Part shown: in pieces, positions 52,304 through 59,589 of the stretch | Numbering within the stretch: position 1 is the first letter of the stretch | Layout of the letters: each line of letters opens with the position of its first letter | Source: JAWLAT01 sp041395325 | GTDB taxonomy: Bacteria; Pseudomonadota; Gammaproteobacteria; Xanthomonadales; SZUA-5 | Direction: 5' to 3' | Length of the DNA stretch: 64,000 nt | Assembly: GCA_041395325.1 (NCBI GenBank) | Contig: JAWLAT010000008.1 | Span: forward strand, 121,405 to 185,404 | Notes under the pieces: generated by a model | What the model was told of the DNA's origin: nothing | Database searches by the model: none | What the model saw: only the letters and a program-made list of their open reading frames with translations | Made by a program: the position numbers and the translations under genes

Positions 52304-53410
52304 TCAGGCCAGTTCGCTGGCCGAGGCCACGTACGCATCGATCAGCTGTTGGCCGGTCATGCCCTGGTCGACGCGATCGCCATAGCGTTGGCGCATGCGC
52401 TCGCCCTGCTGACGCACCCGTGCGTCGTTGGCCGCCTTGCCCGGACCAAAGACGCGCTCGCCGATCTCCGAGACAAAGCGATGCAACTCGTGGAAATAGC
52501 GCTCCTGACCCTGGGTCAGGAAATCGAACACGGGTCGGGCCGACTCGGTGCTGTCGATTGAGCGCCCGGCCCGCATCTGGCTTTCCAGCGCCAATCTGAC
52601 CGCACTGCCGACCAGGGCGAGGAAAGGTTCGCCGACATTGGCGGTGTCGATGTCGGCGGCAATCAGCATCAACCCGAAGCGGTGCTCGAGTTCTGCTGAA
52701 ATGGCCTTGTCACCCTGTTCCTGCCGGATCTTGGCCACCAGCTTGGGCGCCAGACAGCCGCCGGAGGAGGCATCGTCAGCCGTATTGAATCGTCCGCCCA
52801 CTGTGGGCCGGGCATCGAAGGTGCTGCCGGCAATCATCCAGCCAAGGTTCTCGTAATAACTGCGATCGGTCTGACGATCAAAGCCGCAGCGATCAAGGAT
52901 GCGGAAACTCTCGGCGATGCTGGCGCGTTCATTGGCGCCGACCCCGCGGGGCCAATCCGGTGCTTCTCGCTGGCGCAAGTCATGGCAGGTGGCGAACAGT
53001 GCCAGGCAAAGCCAGTCATCGGGTTGCAGCACAGACCAACCCAGCTGCAGGCGTATTCGCGCCAGGCGGCCGTTGAGCAGTTCCAGCGCATGACCCTCAT
53101 TGTGGTAGTGGTGCAGGTCACTGCCCCAACTGCCATGACGACAGGCCATGCGCGCGAAACTCAGCGCCAACGCATCCTGCACCTGCCGCAAGCGACCGGC
53201 ATAGCCGGCACCGAAAGTCTGCAGGAAGCTCTCGCCCACTTCGGACATCACTGCGAACAGGTCGAAGCGCCGTGCACGCATCAGTTCAGCCGCATCGGCC
53301 ACGGCAGGAATCTCCCGCTCGGTGGTATCGGGCGGAAACTGGCCATCCAGCGCGTTCAGCCAGGCCAGGTCCAGTGGTGGCTTTGCAGTGGTCGTCGGGT
53401 CACTGGGCAT
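52304..53410 (-). CDS. HD-domain-like protein of unknown function
   Basis: A 368-residue cytoplasmic protein. ATG 53410 (MPSDPTTTAKPPLDL) is chosen over the upstream ATG 53554, which overlaps the next gene. Residues about 120-270 show an HD-type metal pattern: HHYHNEGHALELLNGR, ATCHDLRQRE and a late Asp in LIAADIDTANVGEP. This spacing is reminiscent of metal-dependent phosphohydrolases, but the exact family is not recognised. The C-terminal part is helical and charged. It sits 45 bp upstream of pstC on the same strand and may be in the same transcript. Confidence 0.75.
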   Translation of the reverse strand: MPSDPTTTAKPPLDLAWLNALDGQFPPDTTEREIPAVADAAELMRARRFDLFAVMSEVGESFLQTFGAGYAGRLRQVQDALALSFARMACRHGSWGSDLHHYHNEGHALELLNGRLARIRLQLGWSVLQPDDWLCLALFATCHDLRQREAPDWPRGVGANERASIAESFRILDRCGFDRQTDRSYYENLGWMIAGSTFDARPTVGGRFNTADDASSGGCLAPKLVAKIRQEQGDKAISAELEHRFGLMLIAADIDTANVGEPFLALVGSAVRLALESQMRAGRSIDSTESARPVFDFLTQGQERYFHELHRFVSEIGERVFGPGKAANDARVRQQGERMRQRYGDRVDQGMTGQQLIDAYVASASELA

Positions 53411-53472
53411 GATGGCTGCAGTATAGGCGTTATCGCGCGCCCGGCTAACATTTGAAACGTCTTGACGACAAC

Positions 53473-53790
53473 TCAGCCGCGCCAGACCTCGCCATCCCGC
53501 AGTTCGACGGCAATCGCCTGCAGCGATTCGCCGCGACACGGACCCCCGATGCAATGACCGTCCTCCGGACGAAATGCCGCACCATGCGCGGCGCAGACCA
53601 GCTGCCCATGGCCGATCAGAAATCGCCCTGGTGCCCAGTTCAAAGGCCGGCCCGCGTGTGGACAGACATTGAGATAGGCACGCACTTCCGGTCCCAGACG
53701 CAGCACGACCAGCGTATCCGGACCGTCACCGTCCCCGACCTCAATGGCTCCACCATCGGGGATCTCCTCAATGCGGCACAATCGCTGCAT
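53473..53790 (-). CDS. Rieske [2Fe-2S] ferredoxin-like protein
   Basis: A 105-residue protein with one Rieske domain. The cluster ligands are Cys43 and His45 (NVCPHAGRPLNW) and Cys66 and His69 (LVCAAHGAAF). The N-terminus MQRLCRIEEIPDGGA is typical of small cytoplasmic Rieske ferredoxins that feed oxygenases or nitrite reductases. No oxygenase is adjacent. Its ATG (53790-53788) shares bases with the start codon of the divergent PIN gene. Confidence 0.9.
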   Translation of the reverse strand: MQRLCRIEEIPDGGAIEVGDGDGPDTLVVLRLGPEVRAYLNVCPHAGRPLNWAPGRFLIGHGQLVCAAHGAAFRPEDGHCIGGPCRGESLQAIAVELRDGEVWRG

Positions 53791-54289
53791 GCCCGACTCC
53801 GCGCCAAAACCGGACGCCAGTGTAGTGCAGCCCCTGCGCGCAGTGCTGGACACCAACGTCTGGCTGGATCTGCTGCTGTTTGGTGACACTGGAAGTGCCG
53901 GAATTCGACGAGCGATCGATAAAGGCCGACTGCTGCCACTGCTCGACGCGGGGTGTCTGGAGGAGTTCCGGCGGGTCCTGGGCTACGCGCAATGGGCGCT
54001 CTCAACCGAACGGCAACAGCAGCTTTGGCAAGCCGCGAGGCACTGGTTGCAGGATCCGCTCGGGCCTTTGCCTCCTGCATTGCCGCGCTGCCGTGATCCG
54101 GATGATCAGAAGTTTCTGGAATTGGCCGCCCGCGGCGGTGCCCAGATGCTGCTCACTCGAGATCGGGACTTGCTGATGCTGGCGCGACGCTGTCGCAAGT
54201 TGGGGCTGTTCCACATCCTGTCGCCCGCCGACTTCGACGATCAGCGCGACGTGCGGCCACTGCAGCCGGCGCTGCCGTCAGTATTCTGA
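53789..54289 (+). CDS. PIN-domain protein (COG1569-like putative toxin)
   Basis: A 166-residue protein. The PIN acidic residues are visible in AVLDTNVWLDLLLF (Asp about 21), CLEEFRRVLG, DPDDQKFLELAARGG and LLTRDRDLLML. Members are predicted ribonucleases, some in toxin-antitoxin pairs. No antitoxin gene is next to it: its 5' neighbour is the divergent Rieske gene and its 3' neighbour is convergent. GTG 53825 is an alternative start giving a shorter, more typical N-terminus (MQPLRAVLDTN). Confidence 0.87.
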   Translation: MPDSAPKPDASVVQPLRAVLDTNVWLDLLLFGDTGSAGIRRAIDKGRLLPLLDAGCLEEFRRVLGYAQWALSTERQQQLWQAARHWLQDPLGPLPPALPRCRDPDDQKFLELAARGGAQMLLTRDRDLLMLARRCRKLGLFHILSPADFDDQRDVRPLQPALPSVF

Positions 54290-54331
54290 AGCGGAAATGC
54301 GCGTTGCGATCAGCGGCCGTGCAGGCGGTCG

Positions 54332-54667
54332 TTAGCGGCGATTGCGAACCGTGCCGTAGCCGTCGGTCCATTCCTCGCGCAGTTCACCATCGACGAAGCG
54401 CAGGTAAGTGACCAATCGATTGGGGCCGAAGTCATAGATCCACTCGACCACTTCGACATCGACGGCGACTTCGCGATCGACCGAAACGCGCTGGTAGACC
54501 GTGACCCAGCGGCGGCTGATGTCGTCGGGCTCGCCACATCGTTGGCGAACCACGTATTGGCTGTCGCCGGTGGAGACCACCTTGTTGCCGCAACGCAGTG
54601 CACTGGCGGACTCGGCGCACAGCAGCGCAGCAGCGGCGACGCAAATCAAGGCGAGGCGAGCGGCCAT
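54332..54667 (-). CDS. DUF2845-like exported protein
   Basis: A 111-residue protein from ATG 54667, which has AAGGA upstream. The signal peptide is MAARLALICVAAAALLCAESASA. The mature part starts LRCGNKVVSTGDSQYVVRQRCGEPD, with two Cys that probably form a disulfide, and continues with strand-rich sequence (VEWIYDFGPNRLVTYLRF). This pattern matches small DUF2845 periplasmic proteins of unknown role. The upstream ATG at 54820 is rejected as it would bury the signal peptide. Confidence 0.85.
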   Translation of the reverse strand: MAARLALICVAAAALLCAESASALRCGNKVVSTGDSQYVVRQRCGEPDDISRRWVTVYQRVSVDREVAVDVEVVEWIYDFGPNRLVTYLRFVDGELREEWTDGYGTVRNRR

Positions 54668-54810
54668 CAACGATTCCTTACAACTGGGTTGCCATTGCCA
54701 TCCTGCCAGACTTGAATGCTGTGCGGATGAGCACGCGGTGAACGCCTCGCGCTTGCCAAGCGCGCGCGGCGGCTCGGAGAATGACGCAAGATCGCTGAAG
54801 GAAGTTCCGC

Positions 54811-55245
54811 ATGTCCGCAAAAAGTGCCGGGTCGATTCGCATCGCGTTGTTGGTCACCGCCCTGCTTTTGCTGCTGGCCGCCTGCAGCAAGGGCACCAAG
54901 GATTCGGCACTGGATGACACCCTGCGCGCCTACGGCTCGCATGTACGCTGGGGTGAATTCGAGCTGGCACTGGGTTTTGTCGACCCGAAGGTCCTGGAGG
55001 CGAAGCCGGTCAGTGGTACCGACATGGAGCGCTACAGACAGATTCGAATGGCCGGCTATCGCGAATTGTCCCGCGACGTGACGGCCGACGGGCGAATCAG
55101 TCAGGTCGTAGAGATCGAGTTCACCAACATCCACACGCAGAGCATCGGCTCCATCGTCGACCGTCAGCTTTGGCGCTATGACGGGGAAGCCAAGCGCTGG
55201 TGGCTGACCACCGGCCTGCCGGACATCACGGCTGCGCGCCGCTGA
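54811..55245 (+). CDS. Small lipoprotein of unknown function
   Basis: A 144-residue protein after a GAAGGAAG ribosome site. The N-terminus MSAKSAGSIRIALLVTALLL leads to lipobox LAAC (Cys about 26). The mature region (ALDDTLRAYGSHVRWGEFEL, VVEIEFTNIHTQSIGSIVDR, then WRYDGEAKRWWL) looks like a small alpha+beta, NTF2-like fold. The residue after Cys is Ser, consistent with outer membrane sorting. It is divergent from the DUF2845 gene and about 100 bp before hslV. Confidence 0.82.
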   Translation: MSAKSAGSIRIALLVTALLLLLAACSKGTKDSALDDTLRAYGSHVRWGEFELALGFVDPKVLEAKPVSGTDMERYRQIRMAGYRELSRDVTADGRISQVVEIEFTNIHTQSIGSIVDRQLWRYDGEAKRWWLTTGLPDITAARR

Positions 55246-55288
55246 TCCGAACGGCGATCGCTGCACTGGGCCTGTAGTCGCTGTCCGA

Positions 55289-55317
55289 CTTGCTTTTCCC
55301 CGCAGTTGTCCCCAGAT
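55289..55317 (+). promoter_or_regulatory. Putative sigma-32 heat-shock promoter of hslVU
   Basis: CTTGCTT (55289-55295) and CCCCAGAT (55310-55317) are separated by 14 bp. The -10 matches the E. coli sigma-32 consensus CCCCATnT at six of seven defined positions; the -35 keeps CTTG. The ATG of hslV is 32 bp further on. Confidence 0.6.
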
Positions 55318-55348
55318 CCGCTGACCGTCATCAGGGTCTGGACAGCAC

Positions 55349-55903
55349 ATGGAGAGCTTTCACGGCACCACGATCATGTCGGTGCGCCGCGGCGCATCGG
55401 TGGTGATGGGGGGCGATGGTCAGGTCTCGCTCGGCAACACCATCGTCAAGGGCAATGCGCGCAAGGTCCGACGCTTGTGGAAGGGCCAGGTCCTGGCCGG
55501 ATTTGCCGGGGCAACGGCCGACGCGTTCACGCTGTTTGAGTTGTTCGAAGGCAAGCTGGAGAAGCACTCGGGCCACCTGGTGCGCGCTGCCGTCGAACTG
55601 GCCAAGGACTGGCGCACCGAGCGGCGACTGGGTCGCCTGGAAGCACTGCTGGCGGTTGCCGACACCGAGTCCAGCCTGCTGATCACCGGCAACGGCGATG
55701 TGCTGGAGCCGGAGAATGGCCTGATTGCGATTGGCTCGGGCGGCAATTTTGCGCTGGCCGCCGGCAAGGCCCTGCTTGCCAGCAGCGACCTGTCGGCGCG
55801 CGAGATCGTCGAGCGCAGTCTGGGCATTGCCGCCGAAATCTGCGTCTACACCAATGACCAGTTCACGATTGAGGAGTTGGAGGGCACAGGGCCCAGGGCC
55901 TAG
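55349..55903 (+). CDS. hslV: ATP-dependent protease subunit HslV
   Basis: A 184-residue proteasome-like peptidase that forms a chamber with HslU. The propeptide MESFHG precedes Thr7, the expected N-terminal nucleophile (TTIMSVRRGA). GDGQVSLGNTIVKGNARKVR, AGFAGATADAFTLFELFEGK and ITGNGDVLEPENGLIAIGSG are typical. The chain should end soon after IEELE, but it carries the extra residues GTGPRA and a stop, both encoded by the CAGGGCC repeat listed below. hslU follows after 122 bp. Confidence 0.95.
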   Translation: MESFHGTTIMSVRRGASVVMGGDGQVSLGNTIVKGNARKVRRLWKGQVLAGFAGATADAFTLFELFEGKLEKHSGHLVRAAVELAKDWRTERRLGRLEALLAVADTESSLLITGNGDVLEPENGLIAIGSGGNFALAAGKALLASSDLSAREIVERSLGIAAEICVYTNDQFTIEELEGTGPRA

Positions 55904-55971
55904 GGTCCAGCGAGCCCGCCTGGCCGATCCTCAGTTCTTCTGACGCGCTTGCAGATCCCTGAGCCCTGGGT
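55887..55971. repeat. Inverted CAGGGCC-heptamer element at the hslV 3' end
   Basis: The left arm (55887-55910) holds three tandem heptamers related to CAGGGCC; the third variant, TAGGGTC, supplies the hslV stop codon. The right arm (55957-55971) has two inverted units, CCTGAGC and CCTGGGT. The arms are about 46 bp apart. Confidence 0.7.
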
Positions 55972-56025
55972 CAATCGACCAGGCGCGATCAGTCCCCCTT
56001 TCGACCCCATCTCCACGGATCTCAG

Positions 56026-57360
56026 ATGAACCTCACTCCCCAACAGATCGTCGATGCCCTGGACCGCTACATCATCGGTCAGCACCCGGCCAAGCGCGCG
56101 GTGGCCATTGCGCTGCGTAACCGCTGGCGGCGGATGCAACTGGAGCCGGAGATGCGCGACGAGGTGATGCCGAAGAACATCCTGATGATCGGGCCCACCG
56201 GCGTGGGCAAGACCGAGATCGCGCGCCGATTGGCAACCCTGGCCAACGCACCCTTCGTCAAGGTCGAAGCGACCAAGTTCACCGAGGTCGGCTACGTCGG
56301 CAAGGATGTGGAGACGATCATTCGCGATCTTGTCGATGGTGCCGTCAAGCTGACCCGTGACCAGGCCATGGCGCAGGTCCGCGAGCAGGCCGAGGCTCGG
56401 GCAGAGGAGCGTCTGCTGGATGCCTTGGTGCCGCGACGCCAGGGGCTGAGTTTCGATCACCAACCGGCCGAGAGCGAGGCCCGCGACAGCCAGACCCGCG
56501 ACAAGCTGCGTGAGCGTCTGCGCGACGGCCGCCTGGACCAGACCGAGATCGAACTCGAACTGGCCCAGACCCAGGGCGTGGAGATCATGACGCCGCCGGG
56601 CATGGAGGAGATGACCCAGCAGCTCAAGGGCCTGTTCCAGAATCTGGGTGGTCAGCGCACCCGCAAGCGCAAATTGCCGATCGCTCAGGCGCGTCCGCTG
56701 CTGATCGAGGAAGAGGCGGCCAAGCTGATCAACGAGGACGACATCAAGCAGCAAGCGTTGAGCAACGCGGAGCAGAACGGCATCGTCTTCATCGACGAGA
56801 TCGACAAGGTCTGCCAGCGCTCCGAGTGGGGTGGTGCGGGGGTGTCACGCGAAGGCGTGCAGCGCGACCTGCTGCCGCTGGTCGAAGGCTCGACGGTGTC
56901 GACCAAGTACGGTCCGGTCAAGACCGACCACATGCTCTTCATCGCCTCGGGGGCCTTTCATCTGGCCAAACCCTCGGACCTGATTCCAGAACTGCAGGGT
57001 CGCTTTCCGATCCGGGTCGAGCTGAAGGCGCTCACCGTCGACGATTTCGAGCGGATCCTGTCCGAGCCCTCGAATGCGCTGACCCGCCAATACACGGCGT
57101 TGCTCGATACCGAAGGTCTACAACTGGCCTTCCAGCCCGATGGCATTCGCCGACTGGCCGAAATCGCCTTCCAGGTCAACGAGCGGCAGGAGAACATCGG
57201 TGCCCGCCGTCTGCACACGGTGCTGGAACGGCTGCTCGAAGACCTCTCCTTCGACGCCGCCGATCGCAGCGGCCAGCAGGTCAAAGTCGATGCCGATTTT
57301 GTAGACCGTCAACTGGGTGAACTGGCCGTGGATGAGGATCTGGCGAGGTACATCCTTTGA
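56026..57360 (+). CDS. hslU: HslUV protease ATPase subunit HslU
   Basis: A 444-residue AAA+ unfoldase that feeds substrates into HslV. Walker A GPTGVGKTEIARR lies near 54-66 and Walker B VFIDEIDKVC near 253. The pore loop is in TEVGYVGKDVETIIRDLVDG (about 86-105). The I-domain lies between the Walker motifs. The C-terminus ends DLARYIL, the tail that docks into HslV. It is preceded by the repeat element, and no separate promoter is seen. Confidence 0.97.
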   Translation: MNLTPQQIVDALDRYIIGQHPAKRAVAIALRNRWRRMQLEPEMRDEVMPKNILMIGPTGVGKTEIARRLATLANAPFVKVEATKFTEVGYVGKDVETIIRDLVDGAVKLTRDQAMAQVREQAEARAEERLLDALVPRRQGLSFDHQPAESEARDSQTRDKLRERLRDGRLDQTEIELELAQTQGVEIMTPPGMEEMTQQLKGLFQNLGGQRTRKRKLPIAQARPLLIEEEAAKLINEDDIKQQALSNAEQNGIVFIDEIDKVCQRSEWGGAGVSREGVQRDLLPLVEGSTVSTKYGPVKTDHMLFIASGAFHLAKPSDLIPELQGRFPIRVELKALTVDDFERILSEPSNALTRQYTALLDTEGLQLAFQPDGIRRLAEIAFQVNERQENIGARRLHTVLERLLEDLSFDAADRSGQQVKVDADFVDRQLGELAVDEDLARYIL

Positions 57361-57508
57361 CAATGGCCGGATGGCCTGCCTGGACCAGTAGGGAGCGTGA
57401 TCTCGTCTCCCTCGGCTCGTACGGCCGGCGACGGGCGTGGCCCTCTGGTGCGCAGCCAATGGCCACAGGGGTGGCAGCATCCCCGCTCAGGGCATGACAA
57501 ATGACACA

Positions 57509-57538
57509 ATAACTTTACAGAACGTCCTGTATAGTTAT
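57509..57538 (+). promoter_or_regulatory. TetR operator over the tetR start region
   Basis: ATAACTTTACAG and CTGTATAGTTAT form 12-bp arms that match at 11 of 12 positions, with a 6-bp spacer (AACGTC). The right arm contains TATAGT (57530-57535), a -10-like element only 7 bp from the ATG at 57543. Binding of the regulator would block its own promoter. Confidence 0.75.
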
Positions 57539-57542
57539 CGCC

Positions 57543-58160
57543 ATGCCCAGACCCCCCAAAGCTCGCCCTGCCATCCTTGACGCGGCCGAACGCATCGTCA
57601 AGGAACATGGTGCGGCCAACCTGACCTTTGACGAGCTGGCGCGCGTCAGCGGCGTCACGCGTGGTGGCATCACCTACCACTTTCCGACCAAGGAGATGCT
57701 GCTGCAGGCCTTGGTGCTGCGCGATGTGGAGCATTGGTCAAGGCGCTTGACCAATCATCGTCAGCAGTTGGGCGACTGCCCGGGTGCCGAGGTGATCGCT
57801 CACCTGCGCTCGGCAGCGGAAGACGACCCGGAACGGCGCCGGCTGATCGGCGGGCTGCTCAGCGCGGTCGCCCACGACCCGAGTCTGCTGCAGCCGGTGC
57901 GCGAATTCGCCCGCGAAGCGATGCCACCGGCATCGGACCTGTGCCAGGCAGAGTTGAAGCTGTGGATCCTGCGGATGGCCAGCGACGGATTGTTCTGGGC
58001 CGACATGATGAAGTGCACCGAGTTGCCAGCCGGGCTGCGCGAGCGGCTGGTCGCCGAAATCGAGCGTCTGGCGGCGGTGTGGGGACTGGAAGCCGCCCAG
58101 GCGGCTACGGCGCCGGAAGCTTGTACCGTGAAAGGGGCGCTTGACCTCAAGCAAGCTTGA
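57543..58160 (+). CDS. TetR family transcriptional regulator of the RND operon
   Basis: A 205-residue repressor. The DNA-binding domain (about 9-55) has ILDAAERIVKEHGAANLTFD and a recognition helix in VTRGGITYHFPTKEMLLQA. The C-terminal ligand domain is less conserved and resembles TetR proteins with a C-terminal domain found next to RND pumps. There is no ribosome site before ATG 57543, and the -10-like TATAGT is 7 bp away, so the message may be leaderless. The pump genes follow in the same direction, with the adaptor starting 108 bp after its stop. Confidence 0.92.
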   Translation: MPRPPKARPAILDAAERIVKEHGAANLTFDELARVSGVTRGGITYHFPTKEMLLQALVLRDVEHWSRRLTNHRQQLGDCPGAEVIAHLRSAAEDDPERRRLIGGLLSAVAHDPSLLQPVREFAREAMPPASDLCQAELKLWILRMASDGLFWADMMKCTELPAGLRERLVAEIERLAAVWGLEAAQAATAPEACTVKGALDLKQA

Positions 58161-58268
58161 GGATTCACACTGACGAATTGGGCCGCAAGGTCACCCGAAT
58201 CTGCGTTGCTGGCTTGCCGACGAGCGGCCGGCAGCGCGCATGGACAGAGATCAACAAGGAAGACAGAC

Positions 58269-59456
58269 ATGCATGCGAACAGGGCGTGGATTGGACTGGC
58301 GGTGATGCTGGGCGCGCTCAGCCTGGTGGCCTGTGGCGGTGGTGGCGGACCGCCGGAGTTTCCGCCGCCCGAGGTGGAAGTCGCTCCGGTACTGCAGGAA
58401 GCGGTGACCGAATGGGACCAGTTCTCCGGTCACATCGAAGCGATCGACAGCGTCGAGCTCAGGCCGCGCGTCAACGGCTATCTGCAGGAGATCCACTTCG
58501 AAGAGGGCAGTGCGGTCAGCAAGGGCGACCTGCTGTTCAGCATCGATGCGCGCGAGTACCAGGCGGCGCTGGACACGGCTCGGGCAGACCTCAGCCGTGC
58601 CCGCACGCGCCATGAACTGGCTCAGACCGAAGCGGCCCGGGCGCAAAAGCTGGCGGCCATCAAGGCGATTTCGGCCGAGGAACTGGAGCAGCGCAACGGC
58701 GAAGTGGCTCAGGCCAACGCCGACATCCGCGCGGCCCAGGCCCGTGTGCGTCAGGCCGAACTCAACGTCGAGTTCTCGCAGATCACTGCACCCATCGACG
58801 GGCGGATCGGCGCAGCGTTGGTCAAGCCAGGCAACCTGGTGCAGGCCGGCCAGAGCGTGCTGACTACGCTCGTGTCGATCGATCCGGTCTATGTGGCCTT
58901 CGAGGGCGACGAGAGCGTCTACCTGCGCTATCAGCAGCTGGCGCGGCAAGGCAATCGGCCCAGTTCGCGTGACGCCCGCAATCCGGTCCGGGTCGGTCTG
59001 GCCGACGATGAAGGCTTCCCGCGCGAGGGTGAGATGGTCTTCGTCGACAACCAGCTGGATCCCCACACCGGCACGATTCGCGCTCGGGCGCTGCTGGACA
59101 ACGCTGACGGTTCGCTGACGCCAGGCTTGTTCGCTCGGGTCCAGTTGCTGGGTCGCACCGGCTACCAGGCCATGCTGATCGACGAGCGCGCGATCCTGAC
59201 CGATCAGGACCGCAAGTACGTCTACATCATCGACGAGAACAACACGGCGCAGCGCCGCGACTTGCAGCTGGGTCGCCAGTTCGAGGGTCTGCGAGTCGTC
59301 AGCAGCGGACTGCAGGCGGGTGACCGCGTGGTCGTCAACGGCACTCGCAAGATCTTCTTCCCCGGCGCACCGGTGCAGCCGGTCGAGGTGGCTATGCGGC
59401 GAGAGCAGCGGGGTGAGGGTGGGGCAGTTCCAGTGGCCAGTTCCAGTAGCCAGTGA
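58269..59456 (+). CDS. RND efflux periplasmic adaptor (AcrA/MexE family)
   Basis: A 395-residue membrane fusion lipoprotein. ATG 58269 follows AAGGAAG. Lipobox VAC places the lipidated Cys at residue 22. The lipoyl halves (SVELRPRVNGYLQEIHFEEG and NVEFSQITAPIDGRIGAALV) flank an alpha-helical hairpin (about 100-165). The beta-barrel and membrane-proximal domains follow. The last residues, GAVPVASSSSQ, do not look like family sequence and are encoded by a tandem repeat that runs past the stop. Confidence 0.93.
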   Translation: MHANRAWIGLAVMLGALSLVACGGGGGPPEFPPPEVEVAPVLQEAVTEWDQFSGHIEAIDSVELRPRVNGYLQEIHFEEGSAVSKGDLLFSIDAREYQAALDTARADLSRARTRHELAQTEAARAQKLAAIKAISAEELEQRNGEVAQANADIRAAQARVRQAELNVEFSQITAPIDGRIGAALVKPGNLVQAGQSVLTTLVSIDPVYVAFEGDESVYLRYQQLARQGNRPSSRDARNPVRVGLADDEGFPREGEMVFVDNQLDPHTGTIRARALLDNADGSLTPGLFARVQLLGRTGYQAMLIDERAILTDQDRKYVYIIDENNTAQRRDLQLGRQFEGLRVVSSGLQAGDRVVVNGTRKIFFPGAPVQPVEVAMRREQRGEGGAVPVASSSSQ

Positions 59457-59582
59457 GCGCCAGAGCCCAAACCCAAGCACTCTACCCGTCGAACGCCAAC
59501 GTCTTTTGAACCTGTTCCAGCACGTTCTGGCCCGGCGCTGCCGTGGCTCTGAACGGGCTACTGGAACGGGCAACTGGAACTG
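59425..59582. repeat. Inverted 13-mer element between adaptor and pump genes
   Basis: The left arm (59425-59467) contains AGTTCCAGTGGCC and AGTTCCAGTAGCC in tandem, then CAGAGCC. The right arm (about 59534-59582) contains the inverted copies GGGCTACTGGAAC and GGGCAACTGGAAC preceded by GGCTCTG. The element spans the last 11 codons of the adaptor, the whole gap, and ends 7 bp before the pump ATG. Confidence 0.75.
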
Positions 59583-59589
59583 ACACCCC

